NCBI GenBank assembly: GCA_016866775.1 | Contig: VGLJ01000048.1 | Location: 1-36,843, forward strand | Reading direction: 5' to 3' | Source of the DNA: Candidatus Rokuibacteriota bacterium | GTDB lineage: Bacteria; Methylomirabilota; Methylomirabilia; Rokubacteriales; CSP1-6 | Length of the DNA: 36,843 nt | Program-made: the position numbers and the translations under genes | Part shown: in pieces, positions 1 through 9,545 of the stretch | How positions within the stretch are numbered: position 1 is the stretch's first letter | How the letters are laid out: each line of letters opens with the position of its first letter | The notes under the pieces: generated by a model | The model's input: the letters and a program-made list of their open reading frames with translations, nothing else | Database searches by the model: none | Told to the model about the DNA's origin: nothing

Positions 1-110
1 GTCAGGTGGCGGATGTCGTGCGTGATGCCGCCGGGAATCGCGCGGCGCGCCCGCTCGTAGAGCGCCGCGGCTTTCGGATGACGCGCGCGGTAGGTCTCGA
101 GGATCGTCAT
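1..110 (-). CDS. Class III aminotransferase, glutamate-1-semialdehyde aminomutase-like (5' end only)
   Basis: Only the first 36 codons are inside the window; the gene runs off the left edge. The start is the ATG read leftward from 110. The translated start contains LYERARRAIPGGITHDIRH, which resembles the N-terminus of the glutamate-1-semialdehyde 2,1-aminomutase (HemL-like) branch of PLP-dependent class III aminotransferases, where a PGG motif followed by a short conserved stretch precedes the first domain. The PLP lysine lies outside the window, so the substrate cannot be inferred; many HemL-like paralogues are not involved in tetrapyrrole synthesis. It lies downstream of treZ on the same strand with a 26-nt gap and could be cotranscribed with it. 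Confidence 0.6.
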   Translation of the reverse strand, partial: MTILETYRARHPKAAALYERARRAIPGGITHDIRHL

Positions 111-136
111 GGCGGGGATGATACCCCGCCCGACGA

Positions 137-1915
137 CTACGCGCCCTCGAACAACACCGCCTGGTGCGGGGCGAGACGCACGACCTGGCCCGGGCCGCCG
201 AAGCGCGTCTCCGCGCTGTCGAGGATGACGCGTCCGCGGAGATCGGGCGCGGCCTGGCGCGTGTCGCTCAGATTGGCCACGAGCGTGACGCCCGCGCCGT
301 CCGGCGTCGAGCGCTGGAGCGTGAGCACCTGACCGCCCGGATCGAGCGTCGCGCGCGCGCGGTCCTTGTGTGCGGCGCCGAGCGCCGGATGCTCGGTCCG
401 CAGCGCGAGCCAGCGCCGGTAGTACTCGCGCAGCTCGCGATGGCGTGGCGCCGTGGCGAGCGCGTGGTTGAGACGCGAGCGCAGGAACGTGGCGGGCGCG
501 CCGGGATCGGGCAAGGCGCCCTCCCACGCGAACTTCTCGAACTCCGCCGCGCGGCCCCGCCGCACCGCCTCCATCAGACCGGGATCGAGGAACGAGGTGA
601 AGAACTGGAACGGCGACGTCTCGCCGTACTCCTCGCCCATGAAGAGCAGCGGCAGCGCCGGCGCCCCGAACATCAGCGCGGCGGCGAGCTTCACCGCTTC
701 GAAGCTCACGACCGTCGAGAGACGGTCGCCCTGCGCGCGGTTGCCGACCTGGTCGTGGTTCTGGACGCAGATGACGAAGCGGTCGCCGGCGAGATCGGCG
801 CTCGGCGTGCCGCGCTCCCGCCCGAAGTACTCCGAGTGCTCGCCCTGGAACGCGAAGCCCTCGGCGATCGCGCGCGGCAGCGCGTCCTTCGTCTTGAAGT
901 CGGTGTAGTAGCCGCCGTGCTCGCCGGTGAGTCGCACGTGTACCGCGTGATGGAAGTCGTCCGACCAGATGCCGTCGACCCCGATGCCGCCATCCGGTGC
1001 GGGGAGCACGAGGCGGCGATCGTTGTCGTGCGACTCGACGGCGACGTGCACCGGCCGGCCGAGCGCGCCGGCGGCCTCGCGCGCCGCCTCGGTGAGCTCG
1101 GTCAGGATGTGCCGCGGGCTCGCGTCGAAGATCGAGTGGACGGCGTCGAGACGGAGGCCGTCGATGTGGAACTCGCGCACCCAGGAGCGCGCGTTCTCGA
1201 CGAAGTGGCGCCGCACGCCGGCCCCGTCCTGGCCGTCGAAGTTCACCGCCCGGCCCCACGGGGTCTTGTACCGCTCGGTGAAGAAGGGCCCGAACTCGGC
1301 GAGGTAGTTTCCCTCCGGGCCGAGGTGGTTGTAGACGACGTCGAGGAACACCGACAGCCCCTTGGCGTGGCAGGCGTCGACCAGCCGCCGCAGGCCCTGC
1401 GGGCCGCCGTACGTCGACTGCGGCGCGTAGAGGTGTACGCCGTCGTAGCCCCAGTTGCGAGAGCCCGGAAACTCGGCGATCGGCATCAGCTCGATCGCCG
1501 TGACGCCGAGGTTCGCCAGCGACGCCAGGTGGGGGATGAGCGCCTCGAAGGTCCCGGCGGTGGTGTACGTGCCGACGTGCAGCTCGTAGAAGACGAGGGC
1601 GTCGCGTGCGTGGCCGCGGAACCCATGGTCCGTCCACGCGAACCGCGTCGGATCGACGACGACCGAAGGGCCGTGAACACCTTCCGGCTGCCATCGCGAC
1701 ACGGGATCGGGCCGGTCGCGCTCGCCGTCGAGCCGGTACTGATAGCGGACGCCGGACCGCACCGCCGCGAGCGTGATCTCGCGGAGGCCGTCCTCGGTTT
1801 CGCGCATCCGCTCGGGCGGGCGGCCTTCGATCACGAGGTCGACGGTGCGGCAGGCCGGCGCCCAGACCCGGAACGTCGTGCCGTCAGGATGGAGGCTTGC
1901 GCCCAGCGGGTTCAT
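137..1915 (-). CDS. treZ: Malto-oligosyltrehalose trehalohydrolase
   Basis: Cytoplasmic GH13 enzyme that releases trehalose from maltooligosyltrehalose made by TreY. The order is family-typical: an N-terminal CBM48-like domain (about residues 1-100, TTFRVWAPACRTVDLVI), then a catalytic barrel with DVVYNH near 195, the nucleophile Asp in GLRLDAVHS near 257, the acid/base Glu in VAVESHDND near 294, and QNHDQVGN further on, then a beta C-terminal domain. Length (592 aa) is normal and no lesion is seen. I chose the ATG at 1915; a TTG three codons upstream (1924) is the alternative. It is divergent from the branching enzyme, with only 17 bp between start codons. Its partner TreY, on the other strand, is damaged, so TreZ may now lack its substrate. 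Confidence 0.93.
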   Translation of the reverse strand: MNPLGASLHPDGTTFRVWAPACRTVDLVIEGRPPERMRETEDGLREITLAAVRSGVRYQYRLDGERDRPDPVSRWQPEGVHGPSVVVDPTRFAWTDHGFRGHARDALVFYELHVGTYTTAGTFEALIPHLASLANLGVTAIELMPIAEFPGSRNWGYDGVHLYAPQSTYGGPQGLRRLVDACHAKGLSVFLDVVYNHLGPEGNYLAEFGPFFTERYKTPWGRAVNFDGQDGAGVRRHFVENARSWVREFHIDGLRLDAVHSIFDASPRHILTELTEAAREAAGALGRPVHVAVESHDNDRRLVLPAPDGGIGVDGIWSDDFHHAVHVRLTGEHGGYYTDFKTKDALPRAIAEGFAFQGEHSEYFGRERGTPSADLAGDRFVICVQNHDQVGNRAQGDRLSTVVSFEAVKLAAALMFGAPALPLLFMGEEYGETSPFQFFTSFLDPGLMEAVRRGRAAEFEKFAWEGALPDPGAPATFLRSRLNHALATAPRHRELREYYRRWLALRTEHPALGAAHKDRARATLDPGGQVLTLQRSTPDGAGVTLVANLSDTRQAAPDLRGRVILDSAETRFGGPGQVVRLAPHQAVLFEGA

Positions 1916-1932
1916 ACGGTCCAATTCCGATT

Positions 1933-3621
1933 GTGCCCTCGACCTTCGCCCTCGTCCTTCACACTCATCTTCCGATGGTGGTCAATCACGGCCGCTGGCC
2001 GCACGGAAGCGATTGGCTGAACGAGGCGACGTTCGAGTGCTATCTGCCCCTCCTCGAGGTCGCGCATCGCCTCGTCGCCGACGGCGTGTCGCCGAAGTGG
2101 ACGGTCAACATCTCTCCCGTCCTCGCCGAGCAGCTGGCCTCGCCGGAGTTCCAGAAAGAGCTGAGCTTCTACTACGAGAACGTCCGCCGCGCATGCGTCG
2201 AGACGCGCGAGCACTTCGAGCCGGAAGGCCGCGACGACATCGTCGGGCTCACGCGCTACTGGGAGAGCTTCTACGAGCGGATGTGGGAGCTGCACCGCCG
2301 CATCGGCGGCGACATTCCCGGGACGTTCGCCGAGCTGCAGCGCGGCGGCCACGTCGAGATCATCACGTGCGCCGCGACGCACGGCTACCTGCCGCTGCTC
2401 TCGCGCGACGAGTCGGTCCGCCTCCAGCTCCGCACCGCCGTGGAGACGCATCGCCGTCACTTCGGCGCGCCGCCGCGCGGCATCTGGCTGCCCGAATGCG
2501 CGTATCGCCCGCGCTACGAGTGGACGCCGCCCGCCGGCCAGCACCGCGGCGATCGCCGCCTCCGTCCCGGCGTCGAGGAGATGCTGGCGGAGGTCGGCCT
2601 GGAATACTTCGTCGCCGACGCGCACCTCGTCGCCGCGGCCGCGCCCGTCTTCCTCTATCGGGATTACGTCCCGCGCAAGACCCAGCTCGATTCGCCGGGG
2701 CCCGACGTGAGCCGCAAGGCGCCCCTCTCGCCCTACCAGCCGTACCGCGTCGCGTCGCGCGGCGGGAGGGGCTCTGCCGTCGCGTTCTTCCGCGATCCGA
2801 AGACGACGATGCAGGTGTGGAGCCGCGAGCACGGCTACCCGGGCGAGTACGCGTACCTCGAGTTCCACAAGAAGCACTTTCCCGGCGGGCTGCGCTTCTG
2901 GCGGATCACCGACAACACGCAGGACCTCGCGAAGAAGGCCGTCTACGATCCCGCGCTCGCGGCCGAGAAGGCGCAGAGCCACGCGCGCCACTTCGTGGAT
3001 CTCGTGAAGGAGACGCTCCACCACGCGCGCACGCAGCGGCCCGCGGTGGTGTGCTCGCCGTACGACGCCGAGCTCTTCGGTCACTGGTGGTTCGAGGGTC
3101 CGCAATGGCTCGAGCACGTCGCGCGCGGCATGGCGCGCGCCGGCATCGTGACGGCGACGCTCGGCGAATCGCTCACGGCGGTGCCGTCGTCGTCGACGGT
3201 CGCGCTCCCCGAAGGCTCGTGGGGCGAAGGCGGCGATCACCGCGTGTGGCTCAACCGCGACACCGAGTGGACGTGGGACCGCGTCTACAGCGCCGAGGCG
3301 GAGTGGGCGCAGGACCTCACGCGCCTGCGCCACGTGCACGGCGACGTGGGCCGCGTCTTCGCGCAGGCGACGCGCGAGCTGCTGCTCCTCGAGGCGTCCG
3401 ACTGGCAGTTCCTCATCACGACGCACGCGGCGCGTGACTACGCCGAGCGCCGTGTGGCCGAACACTACGCCGACTTCAAGCGCCTCTCCGAGATGGCGCG
3501 CTCGCTCGCGGACGGACAGACGCTGAGCGTGGAAGCGGCCGACACGCTGCGCCGGCTCGAGCGCGAGGACTTCGTCTTCGCCGGGCTCCAGACCGGGTGG
3601 GCGCAGTCCCCGGAGGCATAA
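1933..3621 (+). CDS. GH57 1,4-alpha-glucan branching enzyme
   Basis: Likely introduces alpha-1,6 branches into the glucan made by GlgE or a glycogen synthase. The protein (562 aa) opens with ALVLHTHLPMVVNHGRWPHG, the HxHxP signature of GH57 branching enzymes. It carries the nucleophile Glu188 in GIWLPECAYRPRY and the acid Asp378 in SPYDAELFGHWW, followed by the DUF1957-type helical C-terminal domain. I start at the GTG at 1933, just before the conserved strand; the frame is open upstream but that part overlaps treZ and is not conserved. glgC follows after 6 nt, so this gene probably heads the glucan operon. GH57 amylase activity cannot be excluded from sequence alone, but the DUF1957 architecture favours branching. 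Confidence 0.88.
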   Translation: MPSTFALVLHTHLPMVVNHGRWPHGSDWLNEATFECYLPLLEVAHRLVADGVSPKWTVNISPVLAEQLASPEFQKELSFYYENVRRACVETREHFEPEGRDDIVGLTRYWESFYERMWELHRRIGGDIPGTFAELQRGGHVEIITCAATHGYLPLLSRDESVRLQLRTAVETHRRHFGAPPRGIWLPECAYRPRYEWTPPAGQHRGDRRLRPGVEEMLAEVGLEYFVADAHLVAAAAPVFLYRDYVPRKTQLDSPGPDVSRKAPLSPYQPYRVASRGGRGSAVAFFRDPKTTMQVWSREHGYPGEYAYLEFHKKHFPGGLRFWRITDNTQDLAKKAVYDPALAAEKAQSHARHFVDLVKETLHHARTQRPAVVCSPYDAELFGHWWFEGPQWLEHVARGMARAGIVTATLGESLTAVPSSSTVALPEGSWGEGGDHRVWLNRDTEWTWDRVYSAEAEWAQDLTRLRHVHGDVGRVFAQATRELLLLEASDWQFLITTHAARDYAERRVAEHYADFKRLSEMARSLADGQTLSVEAADTLRRLEREDFVFAGLQTGWAQSPEA

Positions 3622-3627
3622 CCAACC

Positions 3628-4869
3628 GTGGCTCGACGTCCGCGCATGCTCGCGATGATCATGGCCGGCGGCAAAGGCGAGCGTCTCCATCCCCTCACCC
3701 GCGACCGCTCGAAGCCCGCGGTGCCGTTCGGGGGCCGCCACCGCATCGTCGACTTCGTGCTCTCGAACTTCTTGAACTCCGGGATCCTCGCGCTCTACGT
3801 GCTCGTGCAGTACAAGTCGCAGTCGCTCATCGAGCACGTGCGGCTCTCGTGGCGCACCACGGGCATCCCGTCCGAGGCGTTCGTCACGGTCGTCCCGCCG
3901 CAGATGCGCTTCGGGACCGCGTGGTACCGGGGCACCGCCGACGCCGTGCTCCAGAACCTGAACCTCATCGACGACTTCGCGCCCGACGTGATCGCCGTCT
4001 TCGGGGCCGACCACATCTATCGGATGGACATCGCGCAGATGGTCGACTTCCACCTCGACCAGAAGGCCGACGTCACGGTCGCCGCGCGCCAGGTGCCCAT
4101 CGGCAGCGCCTCCGAGTTCGGCGTGCTCGCGGTCAACGCGCAGAGCCGCATCGTGCGCTTCGACGAGAAGCCGAAGAGCCCGTCGCCGATGCCCGGCCAC
4201 CCGGGGCGCGCGCTGGTCTCCATGGGCAACTACCTCTTCAGGCGCCAGCCGCTCGTCGAAGCGCTGCTCTCGGACGCGCGCCGCAGCACGGATCACGACT
4301 TCGGCCGCTCGATCATCCCCGAGATGGTCGAGACCGGCCGCGTGTGCGCGTACGACTTCGAGCAGAACGAGGTCCCCGGCGTGAAGCCGTACGAGGAGCA
4401 GGGTTACTGGCGCGACGTGGGGACCATCGAGTCGTACTGGGAATCGCACATGGACCTGCTCGGCGAGTCGCCGCGCTTCGACCTCGACAACAGCCTCTGG
4501 CCGATCCGCACCGGCCAGCACCCGGGGCCGCCGGCGCGCTTCATCGGCAGCGACATCGACAACGGGCAGGTCGGCGAGGGCTCGCTGATCAAGCGGGCGA
4601 TCGTGCGGAACTCGATCCTCGGCCGCAGCGTGTGGGTGAACGAGGGCGCGGTGATCGAGGACTCGATCGTCATGGACCACACCACCGTCGGCAAGGGGGC
4701 GCGCGTCCGGCGCGCGATCGTCGACCGCTACAACATCATCCCCTCCGACACCGAGATCGGCTACGACGCCGAGGAGGATCGCCGCCGCTACCATGTCGAC
4801 CGCGCGGGCATCGTCGTGGTGCCGCGAGGCGGACGGCGTGAATTTTTGCGCGGCCTCGAGGAGCTGTAA
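3628..4869 (+). CDS. glgC: Glucose-1-phosphate adenylyltransferase (ADP-glucose pyrophosphorylase)
   Basis: Makes ADP-glucose from glucose-1-phosphate and ATP, the donor for glycogen synthase, GlgM-type maltose-1-phosphate synthase or TreT-like enzymes. The 413-aa protein has the nucleotidyltransferase loop AGGKGERLHPLT at its N-terminus followed by KPAVPFGG, and FGADHIYRMD in the catalytic domain. A C-terminal left-handed beta-helix is suggested by the repeated IKRAIVRNSILG and VIEDSIVMDH hexapeptides. The start is GTG at 3628 with GGAGG at 3612-3616, inside the end of the preceding gene. No GlgA is found in the window, so the ADP-glucose user may be the adjacent GT4 enzyme or a gene elsewhere. 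Confidence 0.95.
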   Translation: MARRPRMLAMIMAGGKGERLHPLTRDRSKPAVPFGGRHRIVDFVLSNFLNSGILALYVLVQYKSQSLIEHVRLSWRTTGIPSEAFVTVVPPQMRFGTAWYRGTADAVLQNLNLIDDFAPDVIAVFGADHIYRMDIAQMVDFHLDQKADVTVAARQVPIGSASEFGVLAVNAQSRIVRFDEKPKSPSPMPGHPGRALVSMGNYLFRRQPLVEALLSDARRSTDHDFGRSIIPEMVETGRVCAYDFEQNEVPGVKPYEEQGYWRDVGTIESYWESHMDLLGESPRFDLDNSLWPIRTGQHPGPPARFIGSDIDNGQVGEGSLIKRAIVRNSILGRSVWVNEGAVIEDSIVMDHTTVGKGARVRRAIVDRYNIIPSDTEIGYDAEEDRRRYHVDRAGIVVVPRGGRREFLRGLEEL

Positions 4870-4871
4870 CC

Positions 4872-7286
4872 GTGCCCGCGCGGCGTTCCGTGGTCATCCA
4901 CGGCCACTTCTATCAGCCGCCGCGCGAGAACCCCTGGCTCGAGGCGATCGAGGTGCAGGACTCGGCCGCGCCCGCCCACGACTGGAACGAGCGCATCACC
5001 GACGAGTGCTACGCGCCCAACACCGCCGCGCGCCGCCTCGATCGCGCCAACCGGATCCTCGACATCACGAACAACTACGCGCGCATCTCGTTCAACATCG
5101 GGCCGACGCTCTTCGCGTGGCTCGAGCGCGAGCGCCCGGGCATCGCCGCGCGCATCGTCGAGGCGGACCGCGCGAGCGTGCAGGCGCGCCACGGCCACGG
5201 CAACGCGCTCGCGCAGGTCTACAACCACGTGATCATGCCGCTCGCCTCGCGCGCGGACAAGGTCACGCAGGTGCGATGGGGGCTCGAGGACTTCCGCCGG
5301 CGCTTCGGCCGCAACGCCGAAGGGATGTGGCTCTCGGAGACCGCGGTCGACGAGGAGACGCTCGAGGTGCTCGCCGAGGCCGGGCTCTCCTTCACGGTCC
5401 TCGCGCCGCACCAGGCGTGGCGGGTCCGGAAGCTCGACGCGAAGGGCGCGACGGAGGCGGCCTGGGACGAGGTCGGCGAGCGGATCGATCCGAGCCGCGC
5501 GTACCGCTGGCGTGGCAAGCGCGGCGCGACGCTGGCGCTCTTCTTCTACGACGGGCCGATCTCGCGCGCGATCGCGTTCGAGGGCTTGCTCGGAAGCGGC
5601 CTCGACTTCGCGGCGCGCCTCCGCTCGGCGTTCTCGGACGCGCGCGACTGGCCCCAGATCGTGCACGTCGCCACCGACGGCGAGTCGTACGGCCACCACG
5701 GCCGCTTCGGCGACATGGCCCTCGCCGCCGCGCTGCACGAGCTCGAGGGCGACCCCCACGTCACGGTGACGAACTACGGCGACTACCTCGCGCTGGCGCC
5801 GCCGACGATGGAGGTCGAGATCCGGAACTCGACCTCGTGGAGCTGCTTCCACGGCGTGGGGCGCTGGCGCGAGGACTGCGGCTGCCGGATCAGCAGCGAG
5901 AAACACCAGCGATGGCGCGCGCCGCTGCGGAACTCGCTCGACTGGCTCCGCGACAACGTCGACGCGCTCTACGCCGCGCGCGCCGGGCAGCTTCTCAAGG
6001 ATCCGTGGCAGGCCCGCGACGACTACATCGAGGTGATCCTCGATCGCACGCCGGCGACCGTGGCCGGATTCCTCGAGCGCCACGCCCGCGCGCCGCTCGA
6101 CGCGGCCGTGCGCGTCGAGGCGCTGCGCCTGCTCGAGCTGCAGCGCAACCGGCACCTCATGTACACCTCGTGCGGGTGGTTCTTCGACGAGATCTCCGGG
6201 CTCGAGCCCGTGCAGATCCTGAAGTACGCGGCCCTGGTGATGCAGTACGCGCGCGAGCTGGGTGGCGGCGCGCTCGAAGACGAGTTCGCCCGCCGGCTGC
6301 AGGCCGCGCCGACGAACGTCGCCATGTTCCGCGACGGGGCCGAGGTCTACCGCCGCCTGGTGCGGCCCGCGGTCACCGACCTCCGTCGCGTCACCGCGCA
6401 CTACGCGATCAGCAGCGTGCTGGAGCGCTTCGGCGACGTCACGCCCCTGTTCGCCTACGAGGTGACGCGCCTCGACGAGGCCGCGGAGTCGTATCAGGGC
6501 ACCGCGCTCAAGATGGGTCACGTGCGCGTGCTGGCGACGGTCACCGGCGAGACGCGCGAGCTGATGTACGCGGTGATCCACTTCGGGGGCCACGACGTGT
6601 CGTGCGGCGTCCGCGCGTGGGCGGGCGCCGCGCTCTACGAAGAGATGAAGGCCGACCTCCTCGTGCGCTACGCCCGGCACAGCATGGCCGACATGGTGCG
6701 GGGGATCGACACGTACTTCCCCGACGATCCGTACGGCCTGCGCGATCTCTTCCTCGAAGGCCGCCGGCGCCTCATCGCGGAGGTCACGCGCGCGGCGCTC
6801 GACCGGCACGAGGCGTCGCTCCGCCAGGTGTGGGACGAGACGCGCAAGCTCGTGCGCTACCTCCGCGAGATCGACGCGCCCGTCCCCGAGGCGCTCTCGC
6901 TCGCCGGCCGGCACGTCATGGAAGAGGAGGCGCGCGCCGAGCTCGAGCGCACGCCGAGGCTCGGAGCGATCCCGCCCCGCGCGTTCGAGCTCGTGGACGA
7001 GGCGCGCGAGGTCGGTCTGCGGCTCGACCTCGAGCCATGCCGTCCGGTGCTGCGCGGCGCGGTCCTCGCCGGGCTCGCGAGGGTCGCGGACTCGCCGGCG
7101 CCCGAGCGCGTCACCGCCGTGCTCGCGCTCATCAACGGCGCGCGCCGCCTCGACGTGGGCTTCGATCGCTGGGCGGCGCAGAACCGTGTCTTCGATCTCT
7201 GGCGCAAGCAGCCGGACGCGCGGGGCGCGCTGGCGCCGCTGGCCGACGCGCTCGGCCTCGCGCTGCCCTTGAAGGACCCGCTGTGA
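4872..7286 (+). CDS. GH57 family glycosidase with DUF3536 domain
   Basis: An 804-aa two-part protein. The N-terminal half is a GH57 barrel beginning with HGHFYQPPRENPW, with the probable nucleophile Glu156 in GMWLSETAVD and a second catalytic Asp candidate in HVATDGESYGHHGRFGD. The C-terminal half is the DUF3536 helical region, with SCFHGVGRWREDCGC at the domain border and HLMYTSCGWFFDE further on. Family members are annotated as alpha-amylase/alpha-mannosidase-like; activity is largely uncharacterised. Position between glgC and treY suggests action on alpha-glucan. The GTG start lies 2 nt after the glgC stop, and the stop overlaps the treY start by 3 nt in GTGA, so translation is probably coupled. 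No signal peptide is seen. Confidence 0.85.
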   Translation: MPARRSVVIHGHFYQPPRENPWLEAIEVQDSAAPAHDWNERITDECYAPNTAARRLDRANRILDITNNYARISFNIGPTLFAWLERERPGIAARIVEADRASVQARHGHGNALAQVYNHVIMPLASRADKVTQVRWGLEDFRRRFGRNAEGMWLSETAVDEETLEVLAEAGLSFTVLAPHQAWRVRKLDAKGATEAAWDEVGERIDPSRAYRWRGKRGATLALFFYDGPISRAIAFEGLLGSGLDFAARLRSAFSDARDWPQIVHVATDGESYGHHGRFGDMALAAALHELEGDPHVTVTNYGDYLALAPPTMEVEIRNSTSWSCFHGVGRWREDCGCRISSEKHQRWRAPLRNSLDWLRDNVDALYAARAGQLLKDPWQARDDYIEVILDRTPATVAGFLERHARAPLDAAVRVEALRLLELQRNRHLMYTSCGWFFDEISGLEPVQILKYAALVMQYARELGGGALEDEFARRLQAAPTNVAMFRDGAEVYRRLVRPAVTDLRRVTAHYAISSVLERFGDVTPLFAYEVTRLDEAAESYQGTALKMGHVRVLATVTGETRELMYAVIHFGGHDVSCGVRAWAGAALYEEMKADLLVRYARHSMADMVRGIDTYFPDDPYGLRDLFLEGRRRLIAEVTRAALDRHEASLRQVWDETRKLVRYLREIDAPVPEALSLAGRHVMEEEARAELERTPRLGAIPPRAFELVDEAREVGLRLDLEPCRPVLRGAVLAGLARVADSPAPERVTAVLALINGARRLDVGFDRWAAQNRVFDLWRKQPDARGALAPLADALGLALPLKDPL

Positions 7287-9545
7287 CCGTCGACGCGATC
7301 ATCGAGCGTCTCGCGAAAGACCCGGGCCAGCCGCTGCGCGTGCCGCGCGCGACGTATCGGGTGCAGCTCGGCCCGGATCTCACGTTCGACGACGCCGCGG
7401 ACGTCGCCGACTACCTCTCCGCGCTCGGCGTCAGCGACGTCTACACCTCGCCGTTCCTCGAGACGAGCGGCGCCGGCTCGCACGGCTACGACGTCGCCGA
7501 CCATTCGCGCTTCCGGGCGGAGCTCGGCGGCGGCGCGCAGTACGGCGCGGCGCTCGACGCGGGGCAGCTCGCGCGGCAGGGCGGGCGCTTCGTGCTCCGC
7601 TACTACGACACGGTGCTGCCGATCGGCCCGCGCAGCTACGCGCGCATCCTCGGCCTCCGGCTCGAGCAATTGAACCGCGTGCTCGGCGCCGAGCACCCGG
7701 CGGCCGTCGAGCTCAAGTCGATCATGTCGCTGCTCGCGACGATTCCCGTGCGCACCGAGACCGACCCCGCGCGCCTGGCCGCGCGCCGGCGCGAGATCGA
7801 GGGCGCCCGCGCGCGCCTCGAGGCGCTCTTCGAGGACTCTGCGGACGTGCGCGACTTCGTCGACGCCAACGTCGCGATCTTCAACGGCACGCCGGGCGAT
7901 CCGCGCAGCTTCGACATGCTCGACGCGCTGCTCGACGCGCAGGTCTACCGGCTCGCGTACTGGCGTGTGGCAGGCGAGGAGATCAACTACCGGCGGTTCT
8001 TCGACATCAACGAGCTCGCGGCGATCCGCATGGAAGTGCCGGAGGTGTTCGCGGCCGCGCACCGCCTGCTCTTCCGCCTCATCCGCGACGGCGTCGTCAC
8101 GGGCCTGCGGGTCGATCATCCGGACGGCCTGTACCGCCCCGCGGAATACTTCCGCCGGCTGCAGCGCGGCGCGCTGCTCGAGGTGTGTCACGGACTCTTC
8201 CGGAGCGCGGGCACGGGCGAGTGGCGCGATCAGGACGTGCTCGCGCGCTACGACCCGATGCACGCGGCGGGCGCCGTCCCCGCGCAGCCGTTCTACCTCG
8301 TCGCCGAGAAGATCCTCGCGCCGGGCGAGCAGCTGCCGGAGACGTGGGCGGTGGCGGGCACGACGGGCGACGACTTCCTCGACCTGCTGAACGGGATCTT
8401 CGTCGACCGGACCCAGGCCCGTGCGATCGAAGATCTCTACGCGCGCGTGCTGCGCGCGCGGCCGAACTTCGGCGAGACGGTGTACGAGGCGAAGCGGCTC
8501 ATCATGGACACCTCGATGGCGTCCGAGCTGAACATGCTCGCGCATCGCCTCAACCGGATCTCGGAGAAGCACCGGTCGTCGCGCGACTTCACGCTCGGCA
8601 GCCTCCGGCGCGCCCTGCGCGAGATCATCGCCGCGTTCCCCGTCTACCGGACCTATCTCGGCGACGACGAGGGGTCCGAGGCCGGACCCGTGGGGTCCGA
8701 GGCCGGACCCGTGGGGTCCGAGGCCGGGCCCGTCGGTTCCGAAGGCGCCGAGGGCGGCGGCGGGGGCAAGACGCCGAGCGCGCAGGCGACCGATCGCGAC
8801 CGCGAGTACATCGCGCGCGCCGTCGCCGCCGCGAAGCGGCGGATGCCCACGGTGGACGCATCGACGTTCGACTGGGTCCAGGACATCCTGTCGGCGAAGG
8901 TGCCCGAAGGCGGGAGCGACGCGGACCGCGCCGAGCGCCGCGACTTCGTGATGCGCTTCCAGCAGATCACCGGCCCGACGACCGCGAAGGGCTACGAGGA
9001 CACCGCGCTCTACCGGTACAACCGTCTCGTCTCCCTCAACGAGGTCGGGGGCGAGCCGAGCCGCTTCGGCACGACGCTCGCCGAGTTCCACGCGGCCAAC
9101 GTCGAGCGCGCGCGCGACACGCCGTACGCGCTGTCCGCCACGTCCACGCACGACACGAAGCGCGGCGAGGACACGCGCGGGCGCATCGACGTGCGGTCGG
9201 AGGTGCCGCACGAGTGGCGGGCCGCGGTCCAGCGGTGGCAGCGTCTCAACCGCCGCCACCGTGTGACGATCGACGGACGCCAGGCGCCGAGCGCGAACGA
9301 GGAATACCTCGTGTACCAGACGCTCGTGGGCGCGTGGCCGATCGACGCCGAGCGTCTGAGCGCGTACGTCCTCAAGACGGCGCGCGAGGCGAAGCAGAAC
9401 ACGAGCTGGACGACCGCCAGCCCGAAATGGGACGAGGCCCTCACCCACTTCGTGGAGACGATCCTCGACGAGGGCACGTCCGCGGAGTTCCTGCGCGACC
9501 TGCGCGAGTTCCACGCAAAGATCGCGCCCTTCGGGATCCTGAATT
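7283..9545 (+). pseudogene. treY: Maltooligosyl trehalose synthase, internally deleted and 3'-truncated
   Basis: TreY (GH13) isomerises the reducing end of maltodextrin to a trehalosyl unit. The frame starts at GTG 7283 (GTGA overlap) with RVPRATYRVQL, SDVYTSPFLET and SHGYDVADHSRF, all typical. ELGG then runs directly into AQYGAALDAGQL near 7530. Homologues place about 75-80 residues there, including the VPNH region that builds the active site. The central barrel is otherwise recognisable (GLRVDHPDGLY, VAEKILAPGEQLPETWAVAGTTGDDF, ATSTHDTKRGEDTR). At GILNS (about 9540) similarity stops: the remaining roughly 190 residues (the PGVPDIYQGTELWD region) are absent and the next bases belong to another gene. 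The frame runs on as shifted sequence to 10126. As written the enzyme should be inactive. Real deletion and misassembly are both possible. Confidence 0.85.
8672..8734 (+). repeat. Three tandem 21-bp repeats inside treY
   Basis: Three head-to-tail copies of a 21-bp unit, starting at 8672, 8693 and 8714, encode GSEAGPV three times in the treY frame; a degenerate fourth start (GSEG) follows and leads into a Gly-rich stretch. Units 1 and 2 are identical and unit 3 differs at two wobble positions. Each unit contains GGGTCC-gaggcc-GGACCC, able to form a small hairpin. The insertion sits where homologues have a variable loop before the conserved DRDREYI segment, so it is probably tolerated. Confidence 0.95.

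Noticed and set aside
1912-4794. Very long minus-strand open frame (960 codons) opposite the branching enzyme and glgC
   Set aside because: Its protein is Arg/Val/His-rich with no motif, and it lies antisense to two clear enzyme genes. It is a GC-driven shadow, like similar long frames at 4788-6914, 6857-9514, 10347-12470 and 12602-14515.
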